NCBI RefSeq assembly: GCF_011761185.1
Contig: NZ_JAAOYM010000001.1
Span: 248,001 to 312,000, forward strand
DNA length: 64,000 nucleotides
Reading direction: 5' to 3'
DNA from: Saccharomonospora amisosensis
GTDB taxonomy: Bacteria > Actinomycetota > Actinomycetes > Mycobacteriales > Pseudonocardiaceae
Under the pieces are notes generated by a model that saw only the letters and a list, made by a program, of their open reading frames with translations, searched no databases and was not told the DNA's origin. Made by a program: the position numbers and the translations under genes. Below, one piece after another: positions 32,975 through 42,595 of the stretch. Within the stretch, counting starts at the first letter, position 1; every line of letters starts with the position of its first letter.

Positions 32975-35900
32975 ATGTGCTTCGAGGGCAATCGCCTGTT
33001 CGCGCGCGCGCTCGCGCTGTTCATCGCCGGTCTGGTCGTCATGGGATTGGCCTCGGTCGTCGCCGCTCCACCCGCCTCGGCCGAACCAGTCCTGCCCGCC
33101 GGTTTCGCGCTGCGTGACCTGCCGAGCGGGCAGCAGCCCGGGGACCTGACCGACTTCGCCTACCTGCCGGACGGCAGCGTGCTCAGCACCGGCAAGAGCG
33201 GCACTGTCGCATGGGTTTCCACCAGCGGGCAGAGCCGCACGCTGGCCAAGCTACCCGTCCTCGCCGAACAGGACCTCGGGCTCGTCGGGTTGGCCGTCGC
33301 CCCTGATTACGCTTCGTCACGGCACATCTATCTCGCCCGCTCCGTGCCCACCGCGGGCGGTGGTTTCGAACTGCGGTTGTCACGGTGGACGGTTTCCGGA
33401 TCGGAACCGACCGGGCTGACGGCCGAGACGCCGCTGCTGCGGCTGCCGGGTGACAGCAACGTGCACGCCATGACCGGAATAGAACCGGCCGACGACGGCA
33501 CGCTGTGGGTGTCCATCGGAGACAACGCAAGCTACACACAGACCGACCCGCTCGCATTGCGCGCGCTGGACCCCAACGCGGCACAGGGCAAGATCCTGCA
33601 CATCACGGCGGACGGCCGGGGCGTCGCGAGCAACCCCTACTACGACGCGGCGAACCCGGGCGCGACGCGAAGCAAGGTGTTCGCAGGCGGGTTCCGCAGC
33701 CCGTTCCGGTTGTCGCTCGACCCGCGCACCGGGCTGCCGGTGGTCGGCGACGTCGGCTGGAACGCCTGGGAGGAGATCGATGTCGTTCAGCCGGGCCGCA
33801 ACTACGGCTGGCCGTGCTGGGAGGCACGCGAACCCACACCGGGTTACCGGGACATGCCGCAGTGCGCCGGTGTGGGCAACACCGACCCGCTCGTCGCGAT
33901 GCCGCACGGCAGCGGCACCGACAACGCGAACAGCTTCACCGGTGGCATCGTCTACACGGGCAACAGCTATCCGGAGGCCTACCGGGGTGCCTACTTCTTC
34001 GGCGACTACACCCATCAGAAGCTCTGGTCGGTGCGCTACGACGGGCAGGGACGGCTGACACAGGGGCCACAGAGCCCGCCGTTGGGCACCGGGGTTGGCA
34101 GGCCGGTGAGTTTCGCAGCCGCACCGAACGGTGACATCGTCTATGCCGACATCGGTTCGGGCACGCTGAAACGGCTGACCTACACCGACGGCAACCAGGC
34201 TCCGGTGGCCAAGGCGACCACGACGACCGACCCGGAGACAAGGACGGTCACCTTCGATGCCGCGGGCTCCCACGACTTCGACGGCGACCCGCTGACCTAC
34301 CACTGGGACTTCGGGGACGGTCAGACCGCGAGCGGACCGAACGTGACGCATACCTACGCCGAGGGGACGGAGCGGTTCACCGCGACGCTCACCGTCACCG
34401 ACTCGCTCGGCGCGTCGTCGAGCACGCAGGTCACGGTGGTGCCGGGCAACCACACACCGGTGATCGACGCGCAGACTCCGGGTGACCGCACGTTCGCCGT
34501 CGGAGAGCCGGTGCGGCTCAGCGCGACGGCCACCGACGCCGAAGACGGTCCGCTGGGCGTGCACTGGCAGGCGACCGTGCTGCACTGTCCCGAGGAAGCC
34601 ACCTGTCACGCCCACCCGACCGAATCGGCGGACAGCCCCACGTTCGAGCAGCCGTTCACCGACCATCCGGACTCCCGGATGGAGTTCACGGCAACGGCGA
34701 CGGACAGCCAGGGGGTCACCACGACATTCACCTACACCGCGTGGCCGAGGGAGCATCGGCTCGCGCTGGACAGCAACGTGCCCGCCGCGCTTGAAATAGC
34801 CAGCGAAGGCGGCGGGGGTGGCGCGAGCACCGGGCGCAGCGCCACGCAGGTCACCGAGGGCGCGCAGGTCAGCGTCTCGGCGGCGGCGGTGGCGCTGGAC
34901 GGAGCGTCGGAGTTCGCCGAGTGGGCCGACGGCTCCTCGGAGCGGGTGCGAACCTTCGAGATGGCCGACGCCGACGTCGTGCTCACCGCGCTGTACTCCA
35001 CCCCGGTCGCTCAGCGTTACGCCTCCGACCCGGATGTCAGAGCCCTGCTCGGCGAGCCGACCGGTCCCGAGGTGATCGATGGTGGGGTGTACTACCGCAG
35101 CTACGAGCACGGGCGTCTCTACTGGTCGCAGCCCGCGGGCACGCACGAGGTGCACGGCCCGATCGCGGACAAGTACGTCGGCCTCGGCGCTCACCGCGCC
35201 TTGGGTCCGCCGACAACGGACCAGCGCACGACACCCGACGGAATTGGTCGGTACAACCACTTCGAGGGTCGTACCCCCGGGCTTCCGGCGTCGGTGTATT
35301 GGACGCCGGACACGGGTGCGCACGGCGTTTGGGGTGCGATCCGGCAGCGTTGGGCGGCGTTGGGTTGGGAACGTGGGCCGCTGGGTTATCCGGCGACGGA
35401 TGAGTCGGTGACGCCGGATGGGGTTGGCCGGTACAACCACTTCTCCAAGGCGGCGTCGGTGTATTGGACGCCGGACACGGGTGCGCACGGCGTTTGGGGT
35501 GCGATCCGGCAGCGTTGGGCGGCGTTGGGTTGGGAACGTGGGCCGCTGGGTTATCCGGCGACGGATGAGTCGGTGACGCCGGATGGGGTTGGCCGGTACA
35601 ACCACTTCTCCAAGGCGGCGTCGGTGTATTGGACGCCGGACACGGGTGCGCACGGCGTTTGGGGTGCGATCCGGCAGCGTTGGGCGGCGTTGGGTTGGGA
35701 ACGTGGGCCGCTGGGTTATCCGGCGACGGATGAGTCGGTGACGCCGGATGGGGTTGGCCGGTACAACCACTTCTCCAAGGCGGCGTCGGTGTACTGGACT
35801 CCGAGCACCGGAGCACACTCGGTGTACGGCGCGATCCGCGGCCGCTGGCGCACGCTCGGCTGGGAACGGTCCTACCTCGGTTACCCGACGACGGACGAGT

Positions 35901-35992
35901 TCTCGGTGAACATCGGCAGGCGGGGCAACTTCCAGCGCGGCTACATCGTGTGGAACTCCTCGACCGGAGCGGTCACCGACCGCCGGTACTGA
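32975..35992 (+). CDS. Large secreted protein: sugar dehydrogenase-like beta-propeller + PKD + LGFP repeats
   Basis: The 1005-residue protein has a Sec signal peptide (cleavage after ASA, about residue 37), a PQQ-type glucose/sorbosone dehydrogenase beta-propeller (about 40-400; LVGLAVAPDY, 'FAGGFRSPFRLSLDP', 'WNAWEEIDVVQPGRNYGWPCWE'), a PKD domain (about 410-490; DAAGSHDFDGDPLTYHWDFG), a further Ig-like part, then LGFP repeats (about 685-1005, e.g. LGWERGPLGYPATDE). LGFP repeats are thought to bind cell-wall glycans. ATG 32975 follows GAAGG. Three LGFP units are DNA-identical. It is probably an exported, wall-associated oxidoreductase. Confidence 0.88.
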   Translation: MCFEGNRLFARALALFIAGLVVMGLASVVAAPPASAEPVLPAGFALRDLPSGQQPGDLTDFAYLPDGSVLSTGKSGTVAWVSTSGQSRTLAKLPVLAEQDLGLVGLAVAPDYASSRHIYLARSVPTAGGGFELRLSRWTVSGSEPTGLTAETPLLRLPGDSNVHAMTGIEPADDGTLWVSIGDNASYTQTDPLALRALDPNAAQGKILHITADGRGVASNPYYDAANPGATRSKVFAGGFRSPFRLSLDPRTGLPVVGDVGWNAWEEIDVVQPGRNYGWPCWEAREPTPGYRDMPQCAGVGNTDPLVAMPHGSGTDNANSFTGGIVYTGNSYPEAYRGAYFFGDYTHQKLWSVRYDGQGRLTQGPQSPPLGTGVGRPVSFAAAPNGDIVYADIGSGTLKRLTYTDGNQAPVAKATTTTDPETRTVTFDAAGSHDFDGDPLTYHWDFGDGQTASGPNVTHTYAEGTERFTATLTVTDSLGASSSTQVTVVPGNHTPVIDAQTPGDRTFAVGEPVRLSATATDAEDGPLGVHWQATVLHCPEEATCHAHPTESADSPTFEQPFTDHPDSRMEFTATATDSQGVTTTFTYTAWPREHRLALDSNVPAALEIASEGGGGGASTGRSATQVTEGAQVSVSAAAVALDGASEFAEWADGSSERVRTFEMADADVVLTALYSTPVAQRYASDPDVRALLGEPTGPEVIDGGVYYRSYEHGRLYWSQPAGTHEVHGPIADKYVGLGAHRALGPPTTDQRTTPDGIGRYNHFEGRTPGLPASVYWTPDTGAHGVWGAIRQRWAALGWERGPLGYPATDESVTPDGVGRYNHFSKAASVYWTPDTGAHGVWGAIRQRWAALGWERGPLGYPATDESVTPDGVGRYNHFSKAASVYWTPDTGAHGVWGAIRQRWAALGWERGPLGYPATDESVTPDGVGRYNHFSKAASVYWTPSTGAHSVYGAIRGRWRTLGWERSYLGYPTTDEFSVNIGRRGNFQRGYIVWNSSTGAVTDRRY
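35291..35785 (+). repeat. Three perfect 165-bp tandem repeats within the LGFP region
   Basis: Copies occupy 35291-35455, 35456-35620 and 35621-35785; by eye they are identical base for base, each encoding 55 residues (SVYWTPDTGAHGVWGAIRQR onward). Diverged LGFP units precede and follow. Perfect identity, including third codon positions, implies very recent duplication or gene conversion. Confidence 0.95.
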
Positions 35993-36002
35993 GCGAGCCG
36001 TC

Positions 36003-36038
36003 GGGAGGGTTGTGGCCGGATGTGGTCGCAGCCCTCCC
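36003..36038. terminator. Terminator hairpin between convergent genes
   Basis: GGGAGGGTTGTG pairs throughout (with two G-T pairs) with CGCAGCCCTCCC, 11 bp after the stop of the large secreted protein and before the end of the truncated flavoprotein gene. Confidence 0.75.
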
Positions 36039-36067
36039 CCGCGTTCGGGGTCGCAACACCGGCACGG

Positions 36068-36724
36068 TCAGCGGGCTCGTCCCGCTCCGTTGCCCGCGAT
36101 CCTGCCGAACACCGAACCGTTGGTGAGGCCGCTGCCACCTGGGTAGTTGAAGTAGAAGATGCCTCCGACGAGTTCTCCGGCCGCGTACAGCCCCGGGATG
36201 GGGTAAAGGTCGGTGTCGAGCACCTCCGCGTTGGTGTTGATCCGCAAACCGCCGAAGGTGAACGTGATCCCGCATGTCACCGCGTAGGCCTCGAACGGTC
36301 CCCGCTCGATGCGGTTGGCCCAGTTGGTCTTGTCCACCGCGAGCCCGTGGGTGCGCCGCTTGTCCTTGACGTTGGGGTTGAATGGGGTCGCGGTGTCGAC
36401 GGCGGCGTTGTAGGCGGCCAACTCGGCGAGGAAGCCGTCGGTGTCGACACCGTCCAGCTTGCGGGCCAGCTCCTCCAGTGTGGCCGCGGTGACCTTGGTG
36501 ACCTGGCGGATGCGGTACTCGTCCCGCAGTAGGTGACTCACCTGCTGATCGAAGATCTGCCATGCGAAGTGGCCGGGTTGTTCCAGGATGCGCCGCCCGT
36601 ACTTGGCGTAGGTGTAGGCGCGGAAGTCGGCGCCTTCGTCCACGAAGCGCCTGCCGTGGGCGTTCACCATGATGCCCCAGGGGTAGCTGTGCTTCTGGAA
36701 GTTGTCGCCCACCGACAGGTCGGG
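36068..36724 (-). pseudogene. 5'-truncated FAD-dependent tricarballylate dehydrogenase (TcuA-like) remnant
   Basis: Only the C-terminal half of a fumarate reductase/TcuA-type flavoprotein is present, starting near VGDNFQKHSYPWGIM and running to AGELVGGIFYFNYPGGSG and the final FGRIAG motif. The N-terminal Rossmann FAD-binding domain (GxGxxG) and about 250 residues are missing; upstream of about 36724 the frame stays open but the translation no longer resembles the family. No start codon with a ribosome site is found at the break. A lacI-type pseudogene 3 kb away may come from the same former locus. Confidence 0.85.
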
Positions 36725-36815
36725 CGGTAACCCCGGCCGAGCAGGCGATGGCCGACGTGATCCTTGATCTGGGGCGCAACGGGCAAGTCGCGTGCTGAGT
36801 GTGGAGGGTACGGCG

Positions 36816-37478
36816 ATGACGGTGAACAGTTGGAGCGAACGCTCGTCCGGCTCGGACCCGGTGCTGGAAACCACCAGGATGCGCCTTCGCCGTTTCACAG
36901 CGGCCGACGCGGAAGCTCTGGCAGCTCTGCATGGCGACCCGGAGGTGATGCACTACCTCGATGACGGGCGGCCGGTGCCGCCCACCGTCGTGGTTGAGCG
37001 GAACCTTCCCGCGATCCTGCGTGAGTACGACCAACTTCCGGACGGGCTCGGCTGCTTCGCCGCCACCGAAGTGGCCAGTGGCGGCTTTCTGGGTTGGTTC
37101 AGCTTGCGGCCCGCGAGCAGCGTCGGCCTCGACGGCGGGATCGAACTGGGGTACCGGCTCCGCCGCGCGGTGTGGGGCAGGGGGTATGCGACCGAAGGGG
37201 CCCGCGCGCTGGTTCACCACGCCTTCGCCGCGCTCGGCGTGGAGCGGTTGGTCGCGACCACGATGACCGTCAACACCGCATCCCGGCGGGTGCTGGAGAA
37301 GGCGGGGCTACGGCTGGTTCGTACGTTCCACCAGGCGTGGCCCGAGCCGATCGAGGGCGCCGAGCACGGAGACGTGGAGTACGCGCTGACCCGCGAAAGC
37401 TGGCAGCGGGACTCCCGGTGTGATGTCCAGCCTGCCTGTCAGCGCGCCATCTCAGCCAGGAACGCTTGCGTTTCCTGA
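36816..37478 (+). CDS. GNAT-family N-acetyltransferase (RimJ/RimL type)
   Basis: The 220-residue protein has the GNAT fold: 'LETTRMRLRRFTAADAEALA' (about residues 20-40), the acetyl-CoA loop RRAVWGRGYATEGARALVHH (about 120-140) and the 'NTASRRVLEKAGLRLV' C-terminal part (about 165-180). It would acetylate an amine substrate such as a protein N-terminus or an antibiotic; the substrate is unknown. ATG 36816 has GGAGGG 7 bp upstream. Its last 40 bp overlap the end of the convergent nuclease-helicase gene. Confidence 0.88.
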   Translation: MTVNSWSERSSGSDPVLETTRMRLRRFTAADAEALAALHGDPEVMHYLDDGRPVPPTVVVERNLPAILREYDQLPDGLGCFAATEVASGGFLGWFSLRPASSVGLDGGIELGYRLRRAVWGRGYATEGARALVHHAFAALGVERLVATTMTVNTASRRVLEKAGLRLVRTFHQAWPEPIEGAEHGDVEYALTRESWQRDSRCDVQPACQRAISARNACVS

Positions 37479-39331
37479 TCGGTTGAATACAAGCAGACGC
37501 CCTGCATACCCCGCGTCAACAGAACCTTGTACGTGTTGCGGATCAAGCCTGCGAAGTGGGGTTCGTCGGCCTTCTTGACCGCCGGATCGTGGGAACGTTC
37601 TCTCCGCGCCACCCACCGCCCGTCCCGGCGAACGAAGTCGGGGCCGAAGATCACTCCCGCCCAGTCGTACTCGAAACCCTGCGCGGTGTAGATGCAGCCA
37701 ACCTGGCCGAATCCACGCTCGTCAGATGCCCAGTAGTACGACTCGGGCGCGTCCGGAACGCGCTTGTCGGGCTTGGCGTTCCATGGTCGCTTCCAGCCGC
37801 CGATCACCACGTCTTCGACGAGGCGCTTGCCGTTGTCGGTACTGATCGGGTCACTCCACGGCCAGCAATAGCCTGCCGCGATCCGGGCGGTCCCGCCCTG
37901 CTCGGCCTGCTTCATCAGCAGCCAGGACTCCATGGCTTCCGGAGAGTCGGCGCTGGTGACCGCGAACTCGTCGTCAAGCGGCGAGGCGAGTTGACTCCAG
38001 CGCACCGGCCGCAGCGGGTCAAGGCCGAGAATGCGAGCCACCCAGGTGTCGAACGCGGCCGAGCCGCCACAACGGAACTGTCCATGCAGGTGTACGACTT
38101 CGAGTTCACACCCCTTCGCCGCTGCGGCGGCGGTGATCTCGTCGAGTGAGCCCATCTCCCCTGGCCGCACGATCTGGTTCTCATCAAGCAGGAAGACCGG
38201 CACCGAGGCCACGTCGATCAGCTCGTCGATCTGTCGGCCCGCACGCTGTCGGACTTCCTTCCTGGTATAGCGGTTGACGCTCGTCTCGCGAATCCGGTGT
38301 GCTTCATCGCAGATCAGCACATCGAGTTCCCTAGGCTCGGCCGCGGTGTAGTTGTTGAAGTACTTGAACAGTCCCTGTACCCGGCGGTTCCGCCTGCCGG
38401 CGATCTTGCGCATGGTGTTGGTGAACGCGCTGGATCCTGTCGCGTGGTGGACAGGACGGCCGCTTCTCGCGAGCTCACCGACGAGGCTCAATGCGATGGC
38501 GCTCTTTCCCGACCCGGGCCCGCCGAGCACGACCACGACGGTCTTCGTACTGGCCGCGCGAGCCTTGTGCAGAGCCCGCATGACCAGTTCGTAGGCCACC
38601 TTCTGCTCGTCGAGCAAGATGAACTGTTCCCGCTCCTGGATCTCCTTGGCCGCCAGGTTCAGCAGTGGCTTCGACGGGGCGTGATGAAAGTTCAAGAAGT
38701 CGTCGGCTGCGGTGAGTGCGGCCGTACGGCTGCCTTGATGGTCCAGAACGGCACGCAGGTGTCCTACCAGCTCGGCCCTGTCGTCCAGAGTGAAGAGCCG
38801 ACCGTGCTCACTCGGCGCGTGCTGCTTGAGCGACGCGATGCCAAAGTCCTGGGCGTTGTGCAGGTAGGCGATGCCGTGAATGACATGCGGACGCGCCGCG
38901 AGGGCCGGTGTCGAGTCGATGAGGTACTGGCAGTAGGCCCGCACCTGTTCGATGGGGTGCAACAGAGTGTCGGCGCCGTAGCCAGGAACGCGGACGAGGT
39001 CGTAGGCGACGAGTTCCGCATGGGACCACTGCTTCAGCTCCACGAGCACGTAGCTCGGCTCGCCGGTTCTGGGGTGAGTGCCGCAAAGAACGGCGTCGAC
39101 GCGCTTGGGGCTATGCGGTAACCGGTGTTCGAGAAGAACCTCGACGTGCCCCAGACCAGCGTCGGCCAGGTCCGCGAGTAGCACTGGGAGGCTGCGTCGC
39201 CATGACCGTACCTCGCCGACTCCTACCCGTGCGTCGAGCTGGAACTTGGCCTGCCCCGACAGCAAGACGTGCAGCCGATCGGCGCTCGCTTCTTGTCGCA
39301 GGTCTGCCGCGCTTCGACGAACGAGCGCCAC
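37439..39331 (-). CDS. PD-(D/E)XK nuclease-like / DUF2075 (Schlafen-type) helicase fusion
   Basis: Taken from GTG 39331, the 630-residue protein has an N-terminal nuclease-like domain with RVDAVLCG (Asp79) and VLVELKQW (Glu98, Lys100), the PD-(D/E)XK pattern, then a superfamily 1 helicase domain: Walker A GGPGSGKS (about 270-277), Walker B VLICDEAH, motif VFLLDENQIV, and late motifs CIYTAQGFEYDWAGV and VLLTRGMQGV. This matches DUF2075 DNA/RNA helicases, often found in phage-defence islands. The frame is open to 39685, but those 118 residues overlap a lacI pseudogene and look non-coding. It has no operon partner. Confidence 0.82.
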   Translation of the reverse strand: MALVRRSAADLRQEASADRLHVLLSGQAKFQLDARVGVGEVRSWRRSLPVLLADLADAGLGHVEVLLEHRLPHSPKRVDAVLCGTHPRTGEPSYVLVELKQWSHAELVAYDLVRVPGYGADTLLHPIEQVRAYCQYLIDSTPALAARPHVIHGIAYLHNAQDFGIASLKQHAPSEHGRLFTLDDRAELVGHLRAVLDHQGSRTAALTAADDFLNFHHAPSKPLLNLAAKEIQEREQFILLDEQKVAYELVMRALHKARAASTKTVVVVLGGPGSGKSAIALSLVGELARSGRPVHHATGSSAFTNTMRKIAGRRNRRVQGLFKYFNNYTAAEPRELDVLICDEAHRIRETSVNRYTRKEVRQRAGRQIDELIDVASVPVFLLDENQIVRPGEMGSLDEITAAAAAKGCELEVVHLHGQFRCGGSAAFDTWVARILGLDPLRPVRWSQLASPLDDEFAVTSADSPEAMESWLLMKQAEQGGTARIAAGYCWPWSDPISTDNGKRLVEDVVIGGWKRPWNAKPDKRVPDAPESYYWASDERGFGQVGCIYTAQGFEYDWAGVIFGPDFVRRDGRWVARRERSHDPAVKKADEPHFAGLIRNTYKVLLTRGMQGVCLYSTDQETQAFLAEMAR

Positions 39332-39602
39332 TTCCAACCCCCACTGGGCACGCGTGTTCCACGCGCGGGTGGGGGGCAGCGACGAAGCGGCTACTTCGGT
39401 GCCCGTCGGGCCGCGATCCTGAGTCGCAAGGCTAGTGCGTGCAGGGGCGGTCGCATCCCATGGGGTGCTGATGAGTCCACTGAGCAGTCCCCTTACTCGG
39501 CTACGGTCGGCTGTCTCGGTGTGAGTCGCCGACTCGTTGTCACGATCCGCGAAAGCCGGTCGCAGGCGCAGCGGTGGCGTGGGCGAGGTCAGCGACTCCG
39601 CG

Positions 39603-40110
39603 GTGACGCTTCGCACGCTCGCCTTATCGGTTGGGGTTGCACGACGGTTTCCCGCGTGCTGCACGCTAAGCCTGGGCAAACCCACCGCGCCCGCTTGCGG
39701 CGCGGCGATCCGGCGCGTCCGGGAGCTGGCAGGCGAACTCGGTTACCGGCCCAACCCGCATGCCAGCAGTTCGCGCACCAGGCGCGGCAACCTCGTCGCG
39801 GTGCTGGTGCCACGGCTGTCGGACACCGTGCTGGCGACGATCTGCGAGGGCATCGGCGAGGCGGCGGGCGAACGGCCTGTCGACGCTCATCACCAACACC
39901 AGGAACGTGCCCGCCGTACAGCGGGCCCGCGCCGAACGGGTTCTCGGTCACCGGGTGGACGGAGTGATCTTCGGTGACGCCTTTGTGGACATCGCGTTGC
40001 TCGCCGAGATCTCCGCGAGCGGTATGCCGTTCGTGCTCGTCAACCGGGGCCGAGTATCGCTCGCCATGGAACTCCTCGCCGAACCGCTTCGCGGTGCTCA
40101 GGTCACTTCC
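39603..40110 (+). pseudogene. Frameshifted, truncated LacI-family regulator
   Basis: Fragments of one LacI-type protein appear in order but in changing frames: VTLRTLALSVGV (from 39603), TTVSRVLHAKPGQTH (about 39640-39685), RVRELAGELGYRPNPHA and NLVAVLVPRLSDTVLATI (about 39715-39860), then LSTLITNTRNVPAVQRARAE and 'VDGVIFGDAFVDIALL' (about 39880-40000). At least three frameshifts and loss of the C-terminal sugar-binding half make it non-functional. Confidence 0.85.
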
Positions 40111-40180
40111 CCGCTGCTGCGGCCCGTGCTGGCGATACGCGAGTCCACCAGCCCGGCCCGACCACGGCCGTAACCGGGCA

Positions 40181-42595
40181 TCACGACTCCTCGGCGAGAA
40201 TGCCGCGCAGCTGCGCCAGCAACTCGCCGCGGCTGGTGGCACCCAGCCGCTGCCGCATGCGGGCCATGTGGTGCTCCACAGTCTTCGCCGAGATAAAAAG
40301 CCGGTCTCCGACCTGCTTGTACGTCATGCCCGCAACTACCAACTCGGCGACCTGCCGCTCCCGGTCGCTGAGCGCGGGCGTGCCATTGGGCGTCGACGAG
40401 GTCGCGGCCGACCGCCCCTGCAGTATCCGCGCGCAGTCGAGCAGGGACACCATCGCGGCCCGGTCGGTGGTCCTGATCGCGGCCTGTCCCGCCAGCCGGG
40501 CGCCGTCCCACCACAGCCCCACACCGTGCAGTCCCTTCGCCGCCGCCTCGACCCGTTGTGGGTCAACGGCGCCGGTGAGCACGTTGAGCCAACACTCCGC
40601 TGCCTCGGCGACGACGGCGTGGTAGCGACTGTGGTCGGCGCCGTTCGCGAGCGCCGCGACATGTTCACGCGCCTCCGCCTGTTGTTCGGCCATGATCGCG
40701 GCGTGCAGCCCGCTCCAGTGCAGCGGTGTACTCCACAGTGGTGGGTCGCCGAGCCGGTGCAGCAGCTCGCCCGCCTGCCGGACGTGGAGGGCGAGCCGGT
40801 CGCGGTCACCCAGCCTGGCCGCGGCCACGATGAACTCTCCGAACGGCAACAACGTGAACAGATCCACCCGGTGGCGCATCACCGCCTCGCACGCCTCACC
40901 CCAGATCGTGCGCAATCCGGCGAGGTCGCTCGCCCTGCGGGCGAGTCCGGCCCGAAGCCCCACCGCGAACAGCCAGTCCCTCGGTGCGAGCTCGGACTCC
41001 ACCGCGGTGAGCCGCTGGGTCGCCAGCTCGGTGTCGCCGCGCACCATCGCGATCCACGCGAGCAGCAGCCGATGCCGGTTCGCCAGCGCACGACCGCCCG
41101 ACCCGGCGGCGATCGCGCGTTCCAGCAGGGTCTGCGCGATCCCCAACTCTCCACAGTGGATGCCAACCAGCGCGCCGAGCGCGGACGGGCTTTCCGGCAG
41201 CAATGGTGAGCCGCCTACCGGCTCCAGCATTTCCGCCGCGTTGACCAGGGTGGACAGTGCGCCCGACGCGACGCCGGTGACCGACTCCAGGACGCCACGC
41301 GCCATGGCGGACATCGCGCCCGACAGCAGCGTTGGTGGCTGCGCGCGGCCGGGTTCGAGGCTAACCGTTCGCGCCTCGTCGAGCCTGCCGGTGCCGACGA
41401 GGCACAGCACGGCGTACAGCTCGGACAGTTCCGTCGCCGACCAGCGGTACAGTTCGGCACTTCGCGCGAGCTGACCACGATGCACGAGCGCGGTGCCCGC
41501 CGTCAGTGCCGCCTGGCCCCGGTCGGGCGCCTGCGGGTCGGCGATCACCTGGTCGGCCAGCCGCAGCGCGGTGTCCAGATCGCCCGCGCGAGCGGCGGCC
41601 TCCGCCCAGCGTGCTCCGACGGCCGTCGGTGACCTGCCCGCGTCGACAGCAGCGGAGAGGAACTTGGTGGCCAGCGCCGGGTCAGTGTCGGCGGCCTCGG
41701 CCGCCGCGGCTTCGAACGCGGCCGCGGCCTCGGTGCCGGTGTAGCCGCTGCCAAGCAACGGCCGGACGAGCGTGAGGACGGGACCACCGCGCCGCAGTTG
41801 CAGCCGGACGAGCCGCTGTGAGACGGCCAGCCTGCGGTCGGCAGGCACCAGCGCGTCCAGCGCTCGCGCCGCGATCGGGAGCAGCGTGCCGTCATGGGCG
41901 AGCAGTCCGGTCGCTCTCGCGGCGTCCACGGCATCGGCGACGCCAGCGTGGTCACGGTCGAGCAACCTGCTCAGCAGGTCGGCGTCCAGCCCCGAGCCTG
42001 CCCTCGCGGCGAGCAGGAGCAGCAGAGTGTGCTGACCGAGCCGGTCGAGTTCGGGGCGGAACTCCGCGAGCGCTCGTGCCGGAATCTCCGGCTTGTCGCC
42101 GATGGCGGTGGCCAGCCGTGTCACGAACCCAGGAACTCCGCCGGTCTGCTTGTGCACGAACTCGGCGAGTCCCGCGCGTTCCTTGCCCAGCAGCGCCGCG
42201 ACCCGCTGGCGGTCGAGCGGGCGCAGCACGAGTTGCCCGCGTAACCGTGCCAGCGCGCCGTTGAGGTCTTCTGACCTCGGCCAGGGCCGGGTGGCGATCA
42301 CCAGGCCGGTGCGTTCGTTGTCCGCGAGTTCGCGCAGCCGCGCCAGTTGTGGCTCCGCCAGTTCGTGTGCGTCGTCGACGAGCACCAGCTCGGCTCCGTC
42401 GTGCTCGCCGAAGCGGGCGGTGGGAACACCTCCGCGTTCGCAACCGCGGGCGAGTTCATCCAGTACCGCTGTCTTGCCGTACCCGCCAGGCGCGACGATC
42501 GCGAGTCTTGCGGGCATGAGCCGTCCGCTCGCGACGGCAGCGCACAGTTCGCGCGTCGGATCGTCGAGCACGATGTCGGAGTGCGTTGCGATCAA
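40181..42595 (-). CDS. Large ATPase LuxR-type transcriptional regulator (IniR-like)
   Basis: The 804-residue protein has a P-loop APGGYGKT (residues 35-42), a Walker B-like LVLVDDAHEL (about 71-80), a long helical TPR-like sensor and a C-terminal LuxR helix-turn-helix (LSDRERQVAELVVAGMTYKQ to AKTVEHHMARM, about 735-785). Such LAL/STAND-like activators respond to small ligands. Its start overlaps the stop of the Hsp70-like gene (ATGA), and the pair is divergent from the iniBAC-type genes. In mycobacteria IniR, a protein of this kind, activates iniBAC; I infer the same role here. Confidence 0.82.
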   Translation of the reverse strand: MIATHSDIVLDDPTRELCAAVASGRLMPARLAIVAPGGYGKTAVLDELARGCERGGVPTARFGEHDGAELVLVDDAHELAEPQLARLRELADNERTGLVIATRPWPRSEDLNGALARLRGQLVLRPLDRQRVAALLGKERAGLAEFVHKQTGGVPGFVTRLATAIGDKPEIPARALAEFRPELDRLGQHTLLLLLAARAGSGLDADLLSRLLDRDHAGVADAVDAARATGLLAHDGTLLPIAARALDALVPADRRLAVSQRLVRLQLRRGGPVLTLVRPLLGSGYTGTEAAAAFEAAAAEAADTDPALATKFLSAAVDAGRSPTAVGARWAEAAARAGDLDTALRLADQVIADPQAPDRGQAALTAGTALVHRGQLARSAELYRWSATELSELYAVLCLVGTGRLDEARTVSLEPGRAQPPTLLSGAMSAMARGVLESVTGVASGALSTLVNAAEMLEPVGGSPLLPESPSALGALVGIHCGELGIAQTLLERAIAAGSGGRALANRHRLLLAWIAMVRGDTELATQRLTAVESELAPRDWLFAVGLRAGLARRASDLAGLRTIWGEACEAVMRHRVDLFTLLPFGEFIVAAARLGDRDRLALHVRQAGELLHRLGDPPLWSTPLHWSGLHAAIMAEQQAEAREHVAALANGADHSRYHAVVAEAAECWLNVLTGAVDPQRVEAAAKGLHGVGLWWDGARLAGQAAIRTTDRAAMVSLLDCARILQGRSAATSSTPNGTPALSDRERQVAELVVAGMTYKQVGDRLFISAKTVEHHMARMRQRLGATSRGELLAQLRGILAEES

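Noticed and set aside
33380-35818. Very long minus-strand open frame opposite the LGFP/propeller gene
   Set aside because: It is a shadow of the plus-strand gene in GC-rich DNA: Arg/Pro/His-rich, no family motif, and the plus strand has signal peptide and domains.
39332-39685. N-terminal 118 residues extending the nuclease-helicase to ATG 39685
   Set aside because: The segment has no domain-like composition and overlaps a lacI pseudogene on the other strand; GTG 39331 gives a better start with a G-rich leader.
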